Shown: positions 52,160-61,548, counted from the first letter of the stretch. The stretch: 64,000 nucleotides of DNA from Streptomyces longhuiensis (GCF_020616555.1 NZ_CP085173.1:4351501-4415500); one strand, 5' to 3'. Notes: a model not told the origin generated them from the letters alone. Program-made: numbers and translations.

Positions 52160-53509
52160 TCAGCCGAGGAGGACCACGTCCACCTCGGCGCCGGGCTCGG
52201 CCGACGTGGTCTTCTCGGGCAGGACGATCAGCGCGTCCGCGTGGGCGAGCGCGGCGACGAGGTGGGATCCGGAGCCCCCGACAGGAGTCACGGTCCCGTC
52301 CTCGGCGTCGTACGTCCCGCGCAGGAACTGGCGTCGTCCCGCGGGCGAGCTGAGTGCCTTGGCCGACTTCAGGACCGCGCGGGCCGAAGGCCGGTGGACG
52401 TCCGCGGCGGGCAGGCCCATGAGGGTGCGCACCGCGGGGCGTACGAACAGCTCGAAGGAGACGTACGAGGAGACGGGGTTGCCCGGCAGGGCGAGCAGCG
52501 GGGTGTGCTCGGGGCCGATGGTGCCGAAGCCCTGGGGCTTGCCCGGCTGCATGGCGAGCTTGCGGAACTCGACGCCGCTGCCGGCTCCGATGCCGGTCTC
52601 GTCCTCGGAGTCGCCGACGGAGGTCAGCGCCTCCTTCACGACGTCGTACGCGCCGACGCTGACGCCGCCCGTGGTGACGATGAGGTCGGCGCGGATCAGC
52701 TGGTCCTCGATGGTGGAGCGAAGTGTCTCCGCGTCGTCGGCGACCGCGCCGACGCGGTAGGCGATCGCTCCGGCGTCGCGGGCGGCGGCGGTGAGGGCGA
52801 AGCTGTTGGAGTCGTAGATCTGGCCCTCGGCCAACTCCTCGCCGGGCTGGATGAGTTCGCTGCCGGTGGACATGACGACCACGCGCGGGCGCGGGCGCAC
52901 GCGTACGGTGCCGCGGCCGATCGCGGCGAGGAGGGCGATCTGCGGCGGGCCGAGGACCGTGCCGGCCTCCAGGGCGCGGTCGCCCGTCTTCACGTCGCTG
53001 CCCTTGGCGCGCACGTGCGCGCGTGCCTCGGCGGGGCGGTGCACACGGACCTCGCCGGAGGCGCCCTCGGGGGCGGCGCTGTGGGCGCGCATCCCGGAGA
53101 CCGGGCCTTCGCCCAGGCCGCCGTCGGTCCACTCGACGGGGACGACGGCCTCGGCGCCGGGCGGGAGCGGGGCGCCGGTCATGATGCGGGCGGCCTGTCC
53201 GGGCCCGACGCGGAGCCGCCCGGCCTGGCCCGCGGCGACGTCCCCCACGACCGTGAGCACCGCGGGGAACTCCTCGCTCGCGCCTGCCACGTCGGCGGCC
53301 CTGACCGCGTACCCGTCCATCGAGCTGTTGTCGAAGGGGGGCAGCGAGAGGGGTACCGAGACGTCCTCGACGAGGACGCAGCCCTGTGCGTCGAGGAGCT
53401 GGAGCTCGATGGGCTCCAGCGGGCGGACCGTGGCGAGGATGTCCTCCAGGTGCTCCGCCACCGACCAGACGTGCTGCTGACCGGTGACGTGCGTGGTCGT
53501 GCTGCTCAA
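52160..53509 (-). CDS. glp: Gephyrin-like molybdotransferase Glp (MoeA family)
   Basis: A 449-residue MoeA/gephyrin-like protein. Motifs: PPFDNSSMDGYAVRA, IMTGAPLPPGAEAVVPVE, VVVMSTGSELIQPGEEL, TTGGVSVGAYD (MPT-binding), QPGKPQGFG and LALPGNPVSSYVSF. The TTG start at 53509 gives the usual N-terminus; GGAG from the end of galU lies 10 bases upstream as a ribosome site. In Corynebacterium the homologue Glp binds FtsZ and the membrane receptor GlpR, here at 48.9 kb. Molybdenum insertion and cell division roles may both apply. Confidence 0.9.
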   Translation of the reverse strand: MSSTTTHVTGQQHVWSVAEHLEDILATVRPLEPIELQLLDAQGCVLVEDVSVPLSLPPFDNSSMDGYAVRAADVAGASEEFPAVLTVVGDVAAGQAGRLRVGPGQAARIMTGAPLPPGAEAVVPVEWTDGGLGEGPVSGMRAHSAAPEGASGEVRVHRPAEARAHVRAKGSDVKTGDRALEAGTVLGPPQIALLAAIGRGTVRVRPRPRVVVMSTGSELIQPGEELAEGQIYDSNSFALTAAARDAGAIAYRVGAVADDAETLRSTIEDQLIRADLIVTTGGVSVGAYDVVKEALTSVGDSEDETGIGAGSGVEFRKLAMQPGKPQGFGTIGPEHTPLLALPGNPVSSYVSFELFVRPAVRTLMGLPAADVHRPSARAVLKSAKALSSPAGRRQFLRGTYDAEDGTVTPVGGSGSHLVAALAHADALIVLPEKTTSAEPGAEVDVVLLG

Positions 53510-53513
53510 GGTG

Positions 53514-54416
53514 CTACATCTCCTCGGTGACGTAACTGCGAAGCCAGGCGCGGAAGTCCGGGCCCAGGTCCTCACGTTCGCACGCGAGTCTGACAATGGC
53601 ACGCAGATAGTCGCCACGGTCTCCGGTGTCATACCGGCGGCCCTTGAAGACGACGCCGTGGACGGGGCCGCCGGCCTTCTCGTCGTCGGCGAGCTGCTGG
53701 AGGGCGTCGGTGAGCTGGATCTCGCCGCCGCGGCCCGGCTCGGTCCGGCGGAGTATCTCGAAGATCGCGGGGTCGAGGACGTAGCGGCCGATGATCGCGT
53801 AGTTCGACGGGGCGTCCGCGGGGTCGGGCTTCTCGACGAGGCCGGTGATCTTGACGACGTCGCCGTCCTCGGTCGCCTCGACCGCGGCGCAGCCGTAGAG
53901 GTGGATCTGCGAGGGCTCGACCTCCATGAGGGCGATGACGCTGCCGCCGCGCTGCTCCTGGACGTCGACCATGCGGGCGAGCAGGGGGTCGCGCGGGTCG
54001 ATCAGGTCGTCGCCGAGGAGGACCGCGAAGGGCTCCTGGCCGACGTGGGGGGCCGCGCACAGGACGGCGTGACCGAGGCCCTTGGGGTCGCCCTGGCGGA
54101 CGTAGTGCATGGTCGCGAGGTCGCTGGACTCCTGGACCTTGGCGAGACGGCCGGCGTCGCCCTTCTTCTGGAGAGCCGACTCGAGCTCGTAGTTGCGGTC
54201 GAAGTGGTCCTCCAGGGGCCGCTTGTTGCGGCCTGTGATCATGAGTACGTCGTCGAGGCCGGCGGACACGGCTTCTTCGACGACGTACTGGATCGCCGGC
54301 TTGTCGACGACCGGCAGCATCTCCTTGGGCGTTGCCTTGGTGGCCGGCAGGAACCGGGTGCCGAGGCCTGCGGCGGGGATGACAGCCTTGCTGATCCTGG
54401 GGTGCGACTCAGTCAT
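53514..54416 (-). CDS. galU: UTP--glucose-1-phosphate uridylyltransferase
   Basis: A 300-residue nucleotidyltransferase making UDP-glucose. The N-terminal loop VIPAAGLGTRFLPATKATPK carries the UTP-binding residues; EKPDPADAPSNYAIIGRYVL is the second signature and ends in QLTDALQQLADDEKAGG. UDP-glucose feeds trehalose, glycogen and wall polymers and connects with galTE at 4-7 kb. It precedes glp by 4 bases, and its last codons hold the glp ribosome site. Confidence 0.96.
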   Translation of the reverse strand: MTESHPRISKAVIPAAGLGTRFLPATKATPKEMLPVVDKPAIQYVVEEAVSAGLDDVLMITGRNKRPLEDHFDRNYELESALQKKGDAGRLAKVQESSDLATMHYVRQGDPKGLGHAVLCAAPHVGQEPFAVLLGDDLIDPRDPLLARMVDVQEQRGGSVIALMEVEPSQIHLYGCAAVEATEDGDVVKITGLVEKPDPADAPSNYAIIGRYVLDPAIFEILRRTEPGRGGEIQLTDALQQLADDEKAGGPVHGVVFKGRRYDTGDRGDYLRAIVRLACEREDLGPDFRAWLRSYVTEEM

Positions 54417-54500
54417 GCGGTGAACCATATCCGTAGCGTCTGGGCGGAAGATTTGCTTCCAGTTAACTTGATGCCTATATGAGGGGTTTGTGAGCTGGCT

Positions 54501-55103
54501 ATGTGTTTGTCAAAGGCTGACAAGAACGCGTTGCGGGCAGAACTCCTCCAGGTGAGGTCGGGGTTGCCCGCCGATGACGTCGAGACGGCGGCCGGCGCGC
54601 TCGCCCGTCAGGCACTGGAACTTCCCGAGCTGGCCGGGGCGCGGACCGTCGCCGCGTACGTCTCCGTCGGCCGTGAACCGGGCACCCGCGCGCTGCTCGA
54701 CGCGCTCCACGCGCGCGGCGTACGCGTCCTGCTTCCCGTACTCCTCGAGGACAACGACCTGGACTGGGGCGCCTACGACGGACAGGGGTCCCTCGCGCGC
54801 GTGCAACATGCGGGAAAGATGGCCCTGTTGGAGCCCTCCGGGGAGCCGCTCGGTACCGAGGCCGTCGTGGAGGCCGACGCGGTGCTGCTGCCGGGCCTCG
54901 CGGTCGACGGGCGCGGCATGCGGCTGGGCCGCGGCGGCGGCTCGTACGACCGCGTCCTCGCCCGCCTCGAGCGCGCGGACGCGGATCCGGCGCTCGTGGT
55001 GCTCCTGTACGACGGCGAGGTCGTCGAGCGCGTCCCCGAGGAACCGCACGACCGTCCCGTGCACGCCGTGGTGACGCCTTCGGGAGTGCGCCGCTTCCGG
55101 TGA
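54501..55103 (+). CDS. 5-formyltetrahydrofolate cyclo-ligase
   Basis: A 200-residue enzyme converting 5-formyl-THF to 5,10-methenyl-THF with ATP. Markers: KADKNALRAELLQVRSGL at the start (basic P-loop residues) and PGLAVDGRGMRLGRGGGSYD at about 130-150, the ligase signature with the substrate-binding loop. The ATG at 54501 lies just after a poor ribosome site; TTG at the third codon is a possible alternative. Divergent from galU. Confidence 0.93.
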   Translation: MCLSKADKNALRAELLQVRSGLPADDVETAAGALARQALELPELAGARTVAAYVSVGREPGTRALLDALHARGVRVLLPVLLEDNDLDWGAYDGQGSLARVQHAGKMALLEPSGEPLGTEAVVEADAVLLPGLAVDGRGMRLGRGGGSYDRVLARLERADADPALVVLLYDGEVVERVPEEPHDRPVHAVVTPSGVRRFR

Positions 55104-55122
55104 ACCGCCTGCCCCGGTGACG

Positions 55123-55160
55123 TGAAAGGGCCCTCCACGCGTGCGTGGAGGGCCCTTTCA
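55123..55160. terminator. Strong bidirectional terminator
   Basis: An 18-bp perfect stem: TGAAAGGGCCCTCCACGC (55123-55140) and its complement at 55143-55160, with a short GT centre. It separates convergent 5-FTHF cyclo-ligase and penicillin acylase genes. Confidence 0.9.
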
Positions 55161-55177
55161 TGCGGTGTCGCCCCTCG

Positions 55178-57994
55178 TCAGGGGTGCAGCACCAGGGTGT
55201 CCTTCGTGTTCGCGCCGACCGCCTTCTCCGAGGAGACCCACGGGAGGAGTTCGCCCTTGGACCACTTCTCGGTCTGGTCGGTGTAGTGCGCGCTGAACGC
55301 GTGCCCCGAGGCGCCGGTGAGGTTGATCCACTTGGACTTGTCGAGGTCCGCGAGGTTGACCACCATGCGCATCGACGGGACCCAGATGACGCCGTAGCCG
55401 CCGGCCGCGTTCCAGCCGGTCGCGTCCACGGCCGCCTCGCCGCCGCCGAGCTTCCACGGGCCGCGGTTGAGCACGTACTGGAGCCAGCCGGGCCCGTCCG
55501 TGCCGAGGGTCTGGTTCTTCAGGCTCAGCTGGTGCAGCCGGCCCCAGCTCCAGGTGTCGATGTCCTTGCCGAGCTTGGCCGTGACGTCCCAGCGCGCGTC
55601 CTCCATGGCCCGCGCGAACAGCTGGTCGCGGGTCTTGGTCTCGGCGTCGGTGCGGGTGGCCGGGGCCTTCCACCAGTCGTTGTTGTCATCGTTGATGATC
55701 TTGCGGACGACCTCGAACCAGCGGTCTCCGCCGTCCGGCTGCGCCGAGTCCTCGTCGCGCTCGCCACACTCGCGCACGCGGCGGTCCTCGTCCGCCGGGC
55801 CGGTGTCACCGGCCGGCTCGACGCTCAGGCACTGCCCCTTGACCCGCAGCTCCTTGGGGAGCTTGTTGCCGAAGGACAGCTTGAGGATGTTGCGCCAGAC
55901 CGAGTTGAAGTACGCGGCGGCCGCCGAGTCCGGGTTCTGGGTGTAGTCCCAGTTCTCCAGGAGCTTCTGCGCCTCACGGACGTACTTGTCCGAGACGTCG
56001 ATCTTGAGCAGCTTGGGCACGAGCAGCTTGGCGATCTCGCTGCTGTTGTCCATCTGCATGGTGCGCATGTCGTCGGTGGAGATCTTGCCGCCGCCGGCGA
56101 TCTTCGACTCGATCAGATCGGTGATGCGCTGGCTGCGCGTGCCGTAACCCCAGTCGGAGGTGAGGTGGTACGGGTACTTGTCCTTGTCGATGACGGCCTG
56201 GTTGGCGGTCACGATGTAGCCGCGCTTGGGGTTGTACTCGTACGGCAGCGCGGACTGCGGGATGTAGCTCTTCCAGCGGTACGCGGCGTCCCAGCCGGGC
56301 GCGGGCAGCGAGCCGTCGCCCTTGCCGCGAACCGGGATCTTGCCGGGCGCCTGGTAGCCGATGTTGCCCTTGGTGTCGGCGTAGATCAGGTTCTGCGAGG
56401 GCACCTCGAAGTCGGCGGCGGCCTTGCGGAACTGCTTCCAGTCCTTCGCCTTGTTCAGCTCGAACACGGCGTCCATGGACTTGCCGGGGGTCAGCGCGGT
56501 CCAGCGCAGCGAGACTCCGTAGCCGTCGCCCCGGTCGGGGGCGGCCGCGTCGACCTTCGCCTTCTTGCCGACATTGACCAGCTCGTCGTCCCGGTCGGAG
56601 ATCAGCGGACCGTTGTTGGTCTCGCGGACGGTGATGGTCTTGTCGTCGCCGCCGGCGACCTTGATGGTCTCCTTGCGGGTCTTGAACGGGACCGTCTTGC
56701 CGTCGTACTGGTACCCGCCGCCGCTGTTGAGCTTCTCCAGGTACAGGTCGGTGACGTCGGCGCCGAGGTTCGTCATGCCCCAGGAGATGTCCTGGTTGTG
56801 GCCGATGATCACGCCGGGCATCCCGGAGAACGTGTAGCCCGTGACGTCGTACTGGCACGAGGCCGACAGGCTCCGGCAGTGCAGACCCATCTGGTACCAG
56901 ACCGACGGGAGCTGGGGCGACAGGTGCGGGTCGTTGGCGAGCAGCGGCTTCCCGGTGATGGTGTGCGCTCCGGAGACCACCCACGAGTTGGAGCCGATGC
57001 CGTTGCCGTTCGGGCCGACGGCCGCGGGGACCTGGTCCAGGGCGTCGGAGAGCCCGGTCAGCTGACTCTGGAGGCCGTCGGGGGCCTCCGTGTCGCCGGC
57101 GAGACCGGTGCCTGCGGCGCCTTCCGTGCTGGTGCCGGTCCCGGTGGAGGTACCCGTTCCGGTGCTCGTACCCGTACCCGTACCCGTGCCGGTTTGATTT
57201 CCGGACCCGTCGGAGCCCGCCCCGTAGGAGCCGGTCGCGCTGTCGTAGGAGCCCGACTGGACGATCGCCTTGTTCCGGTCGTACGGGTAGTCCGGGTACA
57301 GGTCCGCGATCTGCTGCGGGCCGAGGCGGCTCGTCATCAGGGAACGGTCGATCTCTTCCTGCATGTTGCCGCGCAGGTCCCACGCCATCGCCTTGAGCCA
57401 GGCCACGGAGTCGGCCGGCGTCCACTTCTGCGGCGCGTAGTCGTTGGTGAACCCGAGTGCCGCGTACTCGAGGGAGATGTCCGCGCCGTCCTTGCCGGCG
57501 AGGTAGGCGTTGACTCCCTTGGCGTACGCCTGGAGGTACTTCTTCGTCTCGGGCGAGAGCTTGGAGTCGTACTCCTTCTGCGCCACCCGGTGCCAGCCGA
57601 GCGTCCGCAGGAACTCATCGGTCTTGACCTGGCTCTTGCCGAACATCTCGGAGAGCCGGCCGGAGGTCATATGGCGGCGGACGTCCATCTCCCAGAAGCG
57701 GTCCTGCGCCTGCACATAGCCCTGGGCCATGAACAGGTCCTCGTCGGACGAGGCATAGACCTGAGGGATCCCGTAGGAGTCCCGCTTCACGTCCACGGGA
57801 CCGGAGAGCCCGTCGAGCTTGATCGAGCCCTTTGTCTGCGGGAAGGAGCCACGCACGGTACTGACGCTCCAGTACGTGCCGTAGCCGATGCCCGCGACAA
57901 TGGCCAGGACCAGCACGATCACGATCAGTCGGGCTCTGCGCCCCTTCTTCTTGCCGGACGAATGGCCGGAAGAGGCGTTGGTGTTCGAGGGCAT
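55178..57994 (-). CDS. Penicillin acylase family Ntn-hydrolase
   Basis: A 938-residue precursor. One N-terminal span (ARLIVIVLVLAIVAGIGYGT, about 20-40) anchors it or serves as a signal; alpha part to about residue 300; a Thr/Gly-rich spacer (GTGTGTGTSTGTGTSTGTGT, encoded by 6-base DNA repeats at about 57128-57195); then the beta chain begins at Ser335 in IGSNSWVVSG, the self-cleaving nucleophile. Other family residues: ANDPHLSPQLP and MPGVIIGHNQDISWGMTN. It may cleave acyl-homoserine lactones or other N-acyl amides outside the cell. ATG 57994 is chosen over an upstream frame. Confidence 0.92.
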   Translation of the reverse strand: MPSNTNASSGHSSGKKKGRRARLIVIVLVLAIVAGIGYGTYWSVSTVRGSFPQTKGSIKLDGLSGPVDVKRDSYGIPQVYASSDEDLFMAQGYVQAQDRFWEMDVRRHMTSGRLSEMFGKSQVKTDEFLRTLGWHRVAQKEYDSKLSPETKKYLQAYAKGVNAYLAGKDGADISLEYAALGFTNDYAPQKWTPADSVAWLKAMAWDLRGNMQEEIDRSLMTSRLGPQQIADLYPDYPYDRNKAIVQSGSYDSATGSYGAGSDGSGNQTGTGTGTGTSTGTGTSTGTGTSTEGAAGTGLAGDTEAPDGLQSQLTGLSDALDQVPAAVGPNGNGIGSNSWVVSGAHTITGKPLLANDPHLSPQLPSVWYQMGLHCRSLSASCQYDVTGYTFSGMPGVIIGHNQDISWGMTNLGADVTDLYLEKLNSGGGYQYDGKTVPFKTRKETIKVAGGDDKTITVRETNNGPLISDRDDELVNVGKKAKVDAAAPDRGDGYGVSLRWTALTPGKSMDAVFELNKAKDWKQFRKAAADFEVPSQNLIYADTKGNIGYQAPGKIPVRGKGDGSLPAPGWDAAYRWKSYIPQSALPYEYNPKRGYIVTANQAVIDKDKYPYHLTSDWGYGTRSQRITDLIESKIAGGGKISTDDMRTMQMDNSSEIAKLLVPKLLKIDVSDKYVREAQKLLENWDYTQNPDSAAAAYFNSVWRNILKLSFGNKLPKELRVKGQCLSVEPAGDTGPADEDRRVRECGERDEDSAQPDGGDRWFEVVRKIINDDNNDWWKAPATRTDAETKTRDQLFARAMEDARWDVTAKLGKDIDTWSWGRLHQLSLKNQTLGTDGPGWLQYVLNRGPWKLGGGEAAVDATGWNAAGGYGVIWVPSMRMVVNLADLDKSKWINLTGASGHAFSAHYTDQTEKWSKGELLPWVSSEKAVGANTKDTLVLHP

Positions 57995-58262
57995 CGCTGT
58001 CCTTGCTGTCCTTCGCGAGCGGCAGAGCGGGCTGCAGGCGGGCTGTGGGGTCACGGAGCGCTGGAGCAACCATAGGCGCAGGGCTCGGCGGCCTCGGACG
58101 CGGTGTCAAGAACCCGGGGCCCCAAACCGCCCGAGGTCACCCTGTCGAGCGTCAAGAAAGCGTTAACGATTAGGTAAGGTAACGAAGTACCTGGTCGTTC
58201 CACGGCGGCCCGTGCACCCGTACGGGCCCTCCTGCACGACCTTCGGAGGAAGGAAACAGCCC

Positions 58263-59783
58263 CTGACTGTCCACCACCTCAACCAGCTCCTGCTCGTCTG
58301 TTCGCTGGTCCTGCTGATCGCCGTGGCCGCCGTGCGCATCTCCTCGCGCAGCGGTCTGCCGAGCCTGCTCCTCTACCTCGGTATCGGGGTGGCCATGGGT
58401 CAGGACGGCATCGGCAACGTGTCGTTCAGCAACGCCGAGCTGACGCAGGTCATCGGCTACGCGGCCCTCGTCGTGATCCTGGCCGAGGGCGGCCTCGGCA
58501 CGAAGTGGAAAGAGATCGAACCGGCGCTGCCGGCCGCCGTCATGCTGTCGCTGGTCGGCGTCGCCATCAGCGTGGGCGTGACGGCCGCCGGGGCGCACTA
58601 TGTCGTGGGCCTGGAGTGGCGGCAGGCGCTCATCATCGGCGCGGTGGTGTCCTCGACGGACGCCGCGGCCGTCTTCTCCGTGCTGCGCAAGGTGCCGCTG
58701 CCGTCCCGCGTGACGGGCGTCCTGGAGGCCGAGTCCGGCTTCAACGACGCCCCTGTGGTGATCCTGGTGGTGGCCTTCTCCACGGCCGGACCCGTCGAGC
58801 ACTGGTACGGCCTCATCGGCGAGATCACCCTCGAACTCGCGATCGGCGCCGCGATCGGGATCGCGGTGGGCTGGCTCGGCTCCTTCGGCCTGCGGCACGT
58901 CGCGCTGCCCGCCTCCGGCCTCTACCCGATCGCCGTCATGGCCATCGCCGTCACCGCGTACGCCGCCGGAGCCATGGCCCACGGCAGCGGGTTCCTCGCC
59001 GTCTACCTCGCGTCGATGGTCCTCGGCAACGCGAAACTGCCGCACTGGCCCGCCACGCGCGGCTTCGCCGAAGGACTCGGCTGGATCGCGCAGATCGGCA
59101 TGTTCGTCCTGCTCGGCCTGCTCGTCACCCCGCACGACCTCGTGGACGACGCATGGCCCGCGATCGTCATCGGCCTCGTCCTGACGATGGTGGCGCGCCC
59201 CCTCAGTGTCGTCCTGAGCCTTCTGCCGTTCCGGATGCCCTGGCAGGAGAAGGCCCTCATGTCCTGGGCCGGACTGCGCGGCGCGGTGCCCATCATCCTG
59301 GCGACCATCCCGATGGTGAACGGCGTCGATGACAGCACCCGGATCTTCAACATCGTCTTCGTCCTCGTCGTCGTCTACACGCTCATCCAGGGACCGACGC
59401 TGCCCTGGCTCGCCCGGAAGCTGCGGCTCGGCAGCGACTCCGCGTCCGCCGCCGACCTCGGCATCGAATCGGCGCCCCTGGAGCGGCTGCGCGGACATCT
59501 GCTGTCCGTGTCGATCCCCGAGGGGTCCCGGATGCACGGCGTCGAGGTCAGCGAGCTGCGGATGCCCCCGGGTGCCGCCGTCACGCTCGTCGTGCGCGAG
59601 AAGCAGTCCTTCGTGCCGCTGCCGACGACCGTCCTGCGGCACGGCGACGAACTGCTCGTGGTGGCGACGGACCAGGTGCGGGACGAGGCCGAGGCCCGGC
59701 TGCGGGCCGTGGCACAGGGCGGCAAGCTCGCCGGATGGCTCTCGGGGAACGGGGCCGCGGGGCGCGGACGACGGGCTCAGTAG
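58263..59783 (+). CDS. cvrA: Potassium/proton antiporter (CPA1/CvrA type), apparent CTG start
   Basis: A 506-residue antiporter with about 12 spans beginning LTVHHLNQLLLVCSLVLLIA and a C-terminal TrkA_C domain (about 420-490, RLRGHLLSVSIPEGSRM to HGDELLVVATDQVRD) that senses nucleotides. The core GAVVSSTDAAAVFSVLRKV and AESGFNDAPVVILVVAF hold the ion-binding Asp residues. Ribosome site GGAGGAAGGAAA lies just before CTG 58263; no ATG, GTG or TTG follows until inside the first span, and the upstream ATG 58212 has no ribosome site. Exports K+ to balance turgor. Confidence 0.9.
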   Translation: MTVHHLNQLLLVCSLVLLIAVAAVRISSRSGLPSLLLYLGIGVAMGQDGIGNVSFSNAELTQVIGYAALVVILAEGGLGTKWKEIEPALPAAVMLSLVGVAISVGVTAAGAHYVVGLEWRQALIIGAVVSSTDAAAVFSVLRKVPLPSRVTGVLEAESGFNDAPVVILVVAFSTAGPVEHWYGLIGEITLELAIGAAIGIAVGWLGSFGLRHVALPASGLYPIAVMAIAVTAYAAGAMAHGSGFLAVYLASMVLGNAKLPHWPATRGFAEGLGWIAQIGMFVLLGLLVTPHDLVDDAWPAIVIGLVLTMVARPLSVVLSLLPFRMPWQEKALMSWAGLRGAVPIILATIPMVNGVDDSTRIFNIVFVLVVVYTLIQGPTLPWLARKLRLGSDSASAADLGIESAPLERLRGHLLSVSIPEGSRMHGVEVSELRMPPGAAVTLVVREKQSFVPLPTTVLRHGDELLVVATDQVRDEAEARLRAVAQGGKLAGWLSGNGAAGRGRRAQ

Positions 59784-60194
59784 GCGGAGAGCGGGGGCGC
59801 CGGGCGGGAACTCGGACACCGGGGCCAGAGCGGGGACGCCGTGGCGGGGACCGGGGCGCTGGAGCGGAAGCTGGGGTGCCGGGGCGGAAGCCGGGCCTCC
59901 TTGCGGGGGCCGGCGGGTGGATGGCGGGTCGATGGCCGGTGGATGAAGTTCCGCTACGCGGAAGAAAGTGGCCCGTCCGGCCGTTAGCATGGTCGGTACA
60001 CACTTGAAGTTCCACCGACTCTGCCTGATGTAGAGCCGGCGCGACCGCAAAGCGGCCGCGGTTCCCTTGCATACCCTGCATGGCCCAGGCCCTCCTGGCG
60101 CGGACCCCGGTATCACTCGGTTCCCGGCGCATGAGGACGGCTCTCGGCGCACCCCACCGGGTCAGCGCTACCAGGCGGCAGAAAGGCAAGGGCC
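59784..60194. other. 411-bp non-coding region with purine/GC-rich degenerate repeats
   Basis: After the antiporter stop, 59784-59940 is a G-rich stretch in which GCGGGGACGCCG-, CCGGGGCG- and GGTGGATGGCGGG-like words recur irregularly. From 59950 the base composition drops towards average, with AT-rich pieces (GAAGTTCCACCGACTC) that probably hold the MFS gene promoter. No gene or convincing terminator was identified. Confidence 0.5.
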
Positions 60195-61481
60195 GTGCCA
60201 GAGAATTACACGGCCACGGTCACCGACAAGCGCCCGGGATACGGACAGCTGCTGCGCACCCGCGGCGCCTGGACGTTCCTGCTCCCCGGCTTCGCCGCCC
60301 GGCAGCCGTTCGCGATGCTCACCATCTCGACGGTCCTGCTCGTGCAGCACACCACCGGCTCGTACGGCACCGCCGGCGCCGTCTCCGCCACCACCGGCGT
60401 CTCCATGGCGCTGTTCGCCCCCTTCACGGGCAAGCTCGCCGACCGCTTCGGGCAGCGCGCCGTCCTCGTGCCCGGCGTCCTGCTGCACACGGCGTCCGTG
60501 CTTCTGCTGACGCTGCTCGCGCTCAGCGACGCCCCCCTGTGGGCCCTGTTCGTCGCGGCGGTCCCGACCGGCGCCTCCACCCCGCAGATCGGCCCCATGG
60601 TGCGGGCCCGCTGGGGCGTCAAGCTCCAGGGCTCGCCCCTGATGACCACGGCCGCCGCCTTCGAGTCGGTCACGGACGAGTTCACGTTCGTGCTCGGCCC
60701 GCTGTTCGCGACCGCCCTGTGCACCGGCGTGCACCCCGCCGCCGGTCTCGTCACGGAGGCGTCCCTGACGCTCGTGGGCGGCCTCCTGTTCGCCGCGCAG
60801 CGCGGCACACAGCCCCTGCCCTCGCGGTCGGCCGGCGATGTCCACGCACGCGTGGAGCACGTTTCCGCGCTGCGCGTCCCCGGAGTGCGCGTCCTGATCG
60901 TGGCGTTCCTCGGCATCGGTTCCGTCTTCGGCGGCATGCAGGTCGCCCTGGCCGCCTTCACCGAGTCGATCGGCGAGCCCGGCCTGAACGGTGTCCTGTA
61001 CGGGACGTTCGCCGCGGGCAACATGCTCTCCGGCATCGTCTGCGGAGCCGTCGCCTGGAAGATCGCGCCCCAGCGCCGCCTCCTGCTCGCCTACACCGCG
61101 CTCGCCGTGACCGCCTCCGGCCTCTGGGCCGCGCAGTCCGTGCTCCTGCTCGCCGGGGTCGGCCTGCTGGTGGGCACGTGCATCGCCCCGGCCCTGATCA
61201 CCGGCTACACGCTCGTCGAGAAGCTGGTCCCCCCGACCGCCCGCACCGAGGCCTTCACGTGGCTCACGGGCGCGGTCGCGCTGGGCCAGGCAGCGGCCGT
61301 CACGGTCGCCGGTCAGCTGGAGGACCGCCTCTGGGACGGCGCCGGATTCCTCGTCCCGATGGGCGGCACGGTGCTCGCCCTGCTGATCCTGGCGACCCTG
61401 CGATCCCGCCTCGTCCCGCCGTCGACAGGCCTGACCGTGGCGCGTGGCGTCGGTCACCGAGTGCCCGTGTCAGTGGACTGA
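60195..61481 (+). CDS. Major facilitator superfamily transporter
   Basis: A 428-residue protein with 12 spans. The loop between spans 2 and 3 has GKLADRFGQRAVLV, the MFS A-motif. An acidic residue in FESVTDEFTFVLGPLFATAL and the central loop (SRSAGDVHARVEHVSAL) are typical of drug:H+ antiporters of Streptomyces. GTG 60195 follows AAGGCAAGGGCC. Substrate not evident. Confidence 0.9.
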   Translation: MPENYTATVTDKRPGYGQLLRTRGAWTFLLPGFAARQPFAMLTISTVLLVQHTTGSYGTAGAVSATTGVSMALFAPFTGKLADRFGQRAVLVPGVLLHTASVLLLTLLALSDAPLWALFVAAVPTGASTPQIGPMVRARWGVKLQGSPLMTTAAAFESVTDEFTFVLGPLFATALCTGVHPAAGLVTEASLTLVGGLLFAAQRGTQPLPSRSAGDVHARVEHVSALRVPGVRVLIVAFLGIGSVFGGMQVALAAFTESIGEPGLNGVLYGTFAAGNMLSGIVCGAVAWKIAPQRRLLLAYTALAVTASGLWAAQSVLLLAGVGLLVGTCIAPALITGYTLVEKLVPPTARTEAFTWLTGAVALGQAAAVTVAGQLEDRLWDGAGFLVPMGGTVLALLILATLRSRLVPPSTGLTVARGVGHRVPVSVD

Positions 61482-61511
61482 TCTCGCGGAATACGTCACT
61501 ATGGATTGTCG

Positions 61512-61538
61512 TTAGCACTCATCGAGTGAGAGTGCCAG
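61512..61538 (+). promoter_or_regulatory. CIRCE-like operator (HrcA) upstream of the FmdB/Ruc gene
   Basis: TTAGCACTC (61512-61520), a 9-base spacer (ATCGAGTGA) and GAGTGCCAG (61530-61538): left arm identical to the CIRCE consensus TTAGCACTC-N9-GAGTGCTAA and the right arm 7 of 9. It ends 10 bases before the GTG and overlaps the ribosome site AGGAGG, so repressor binding would block expression. Confidence 0.75.
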
Positions 61539-61548
61539 GAGGAAGCAA

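Noticed and set aside
55145-58075. A 976-codon open frame opposite the penicillin acylase gene
   Set aside because: Antisense shadow; the acylase has the full set of family motifs.
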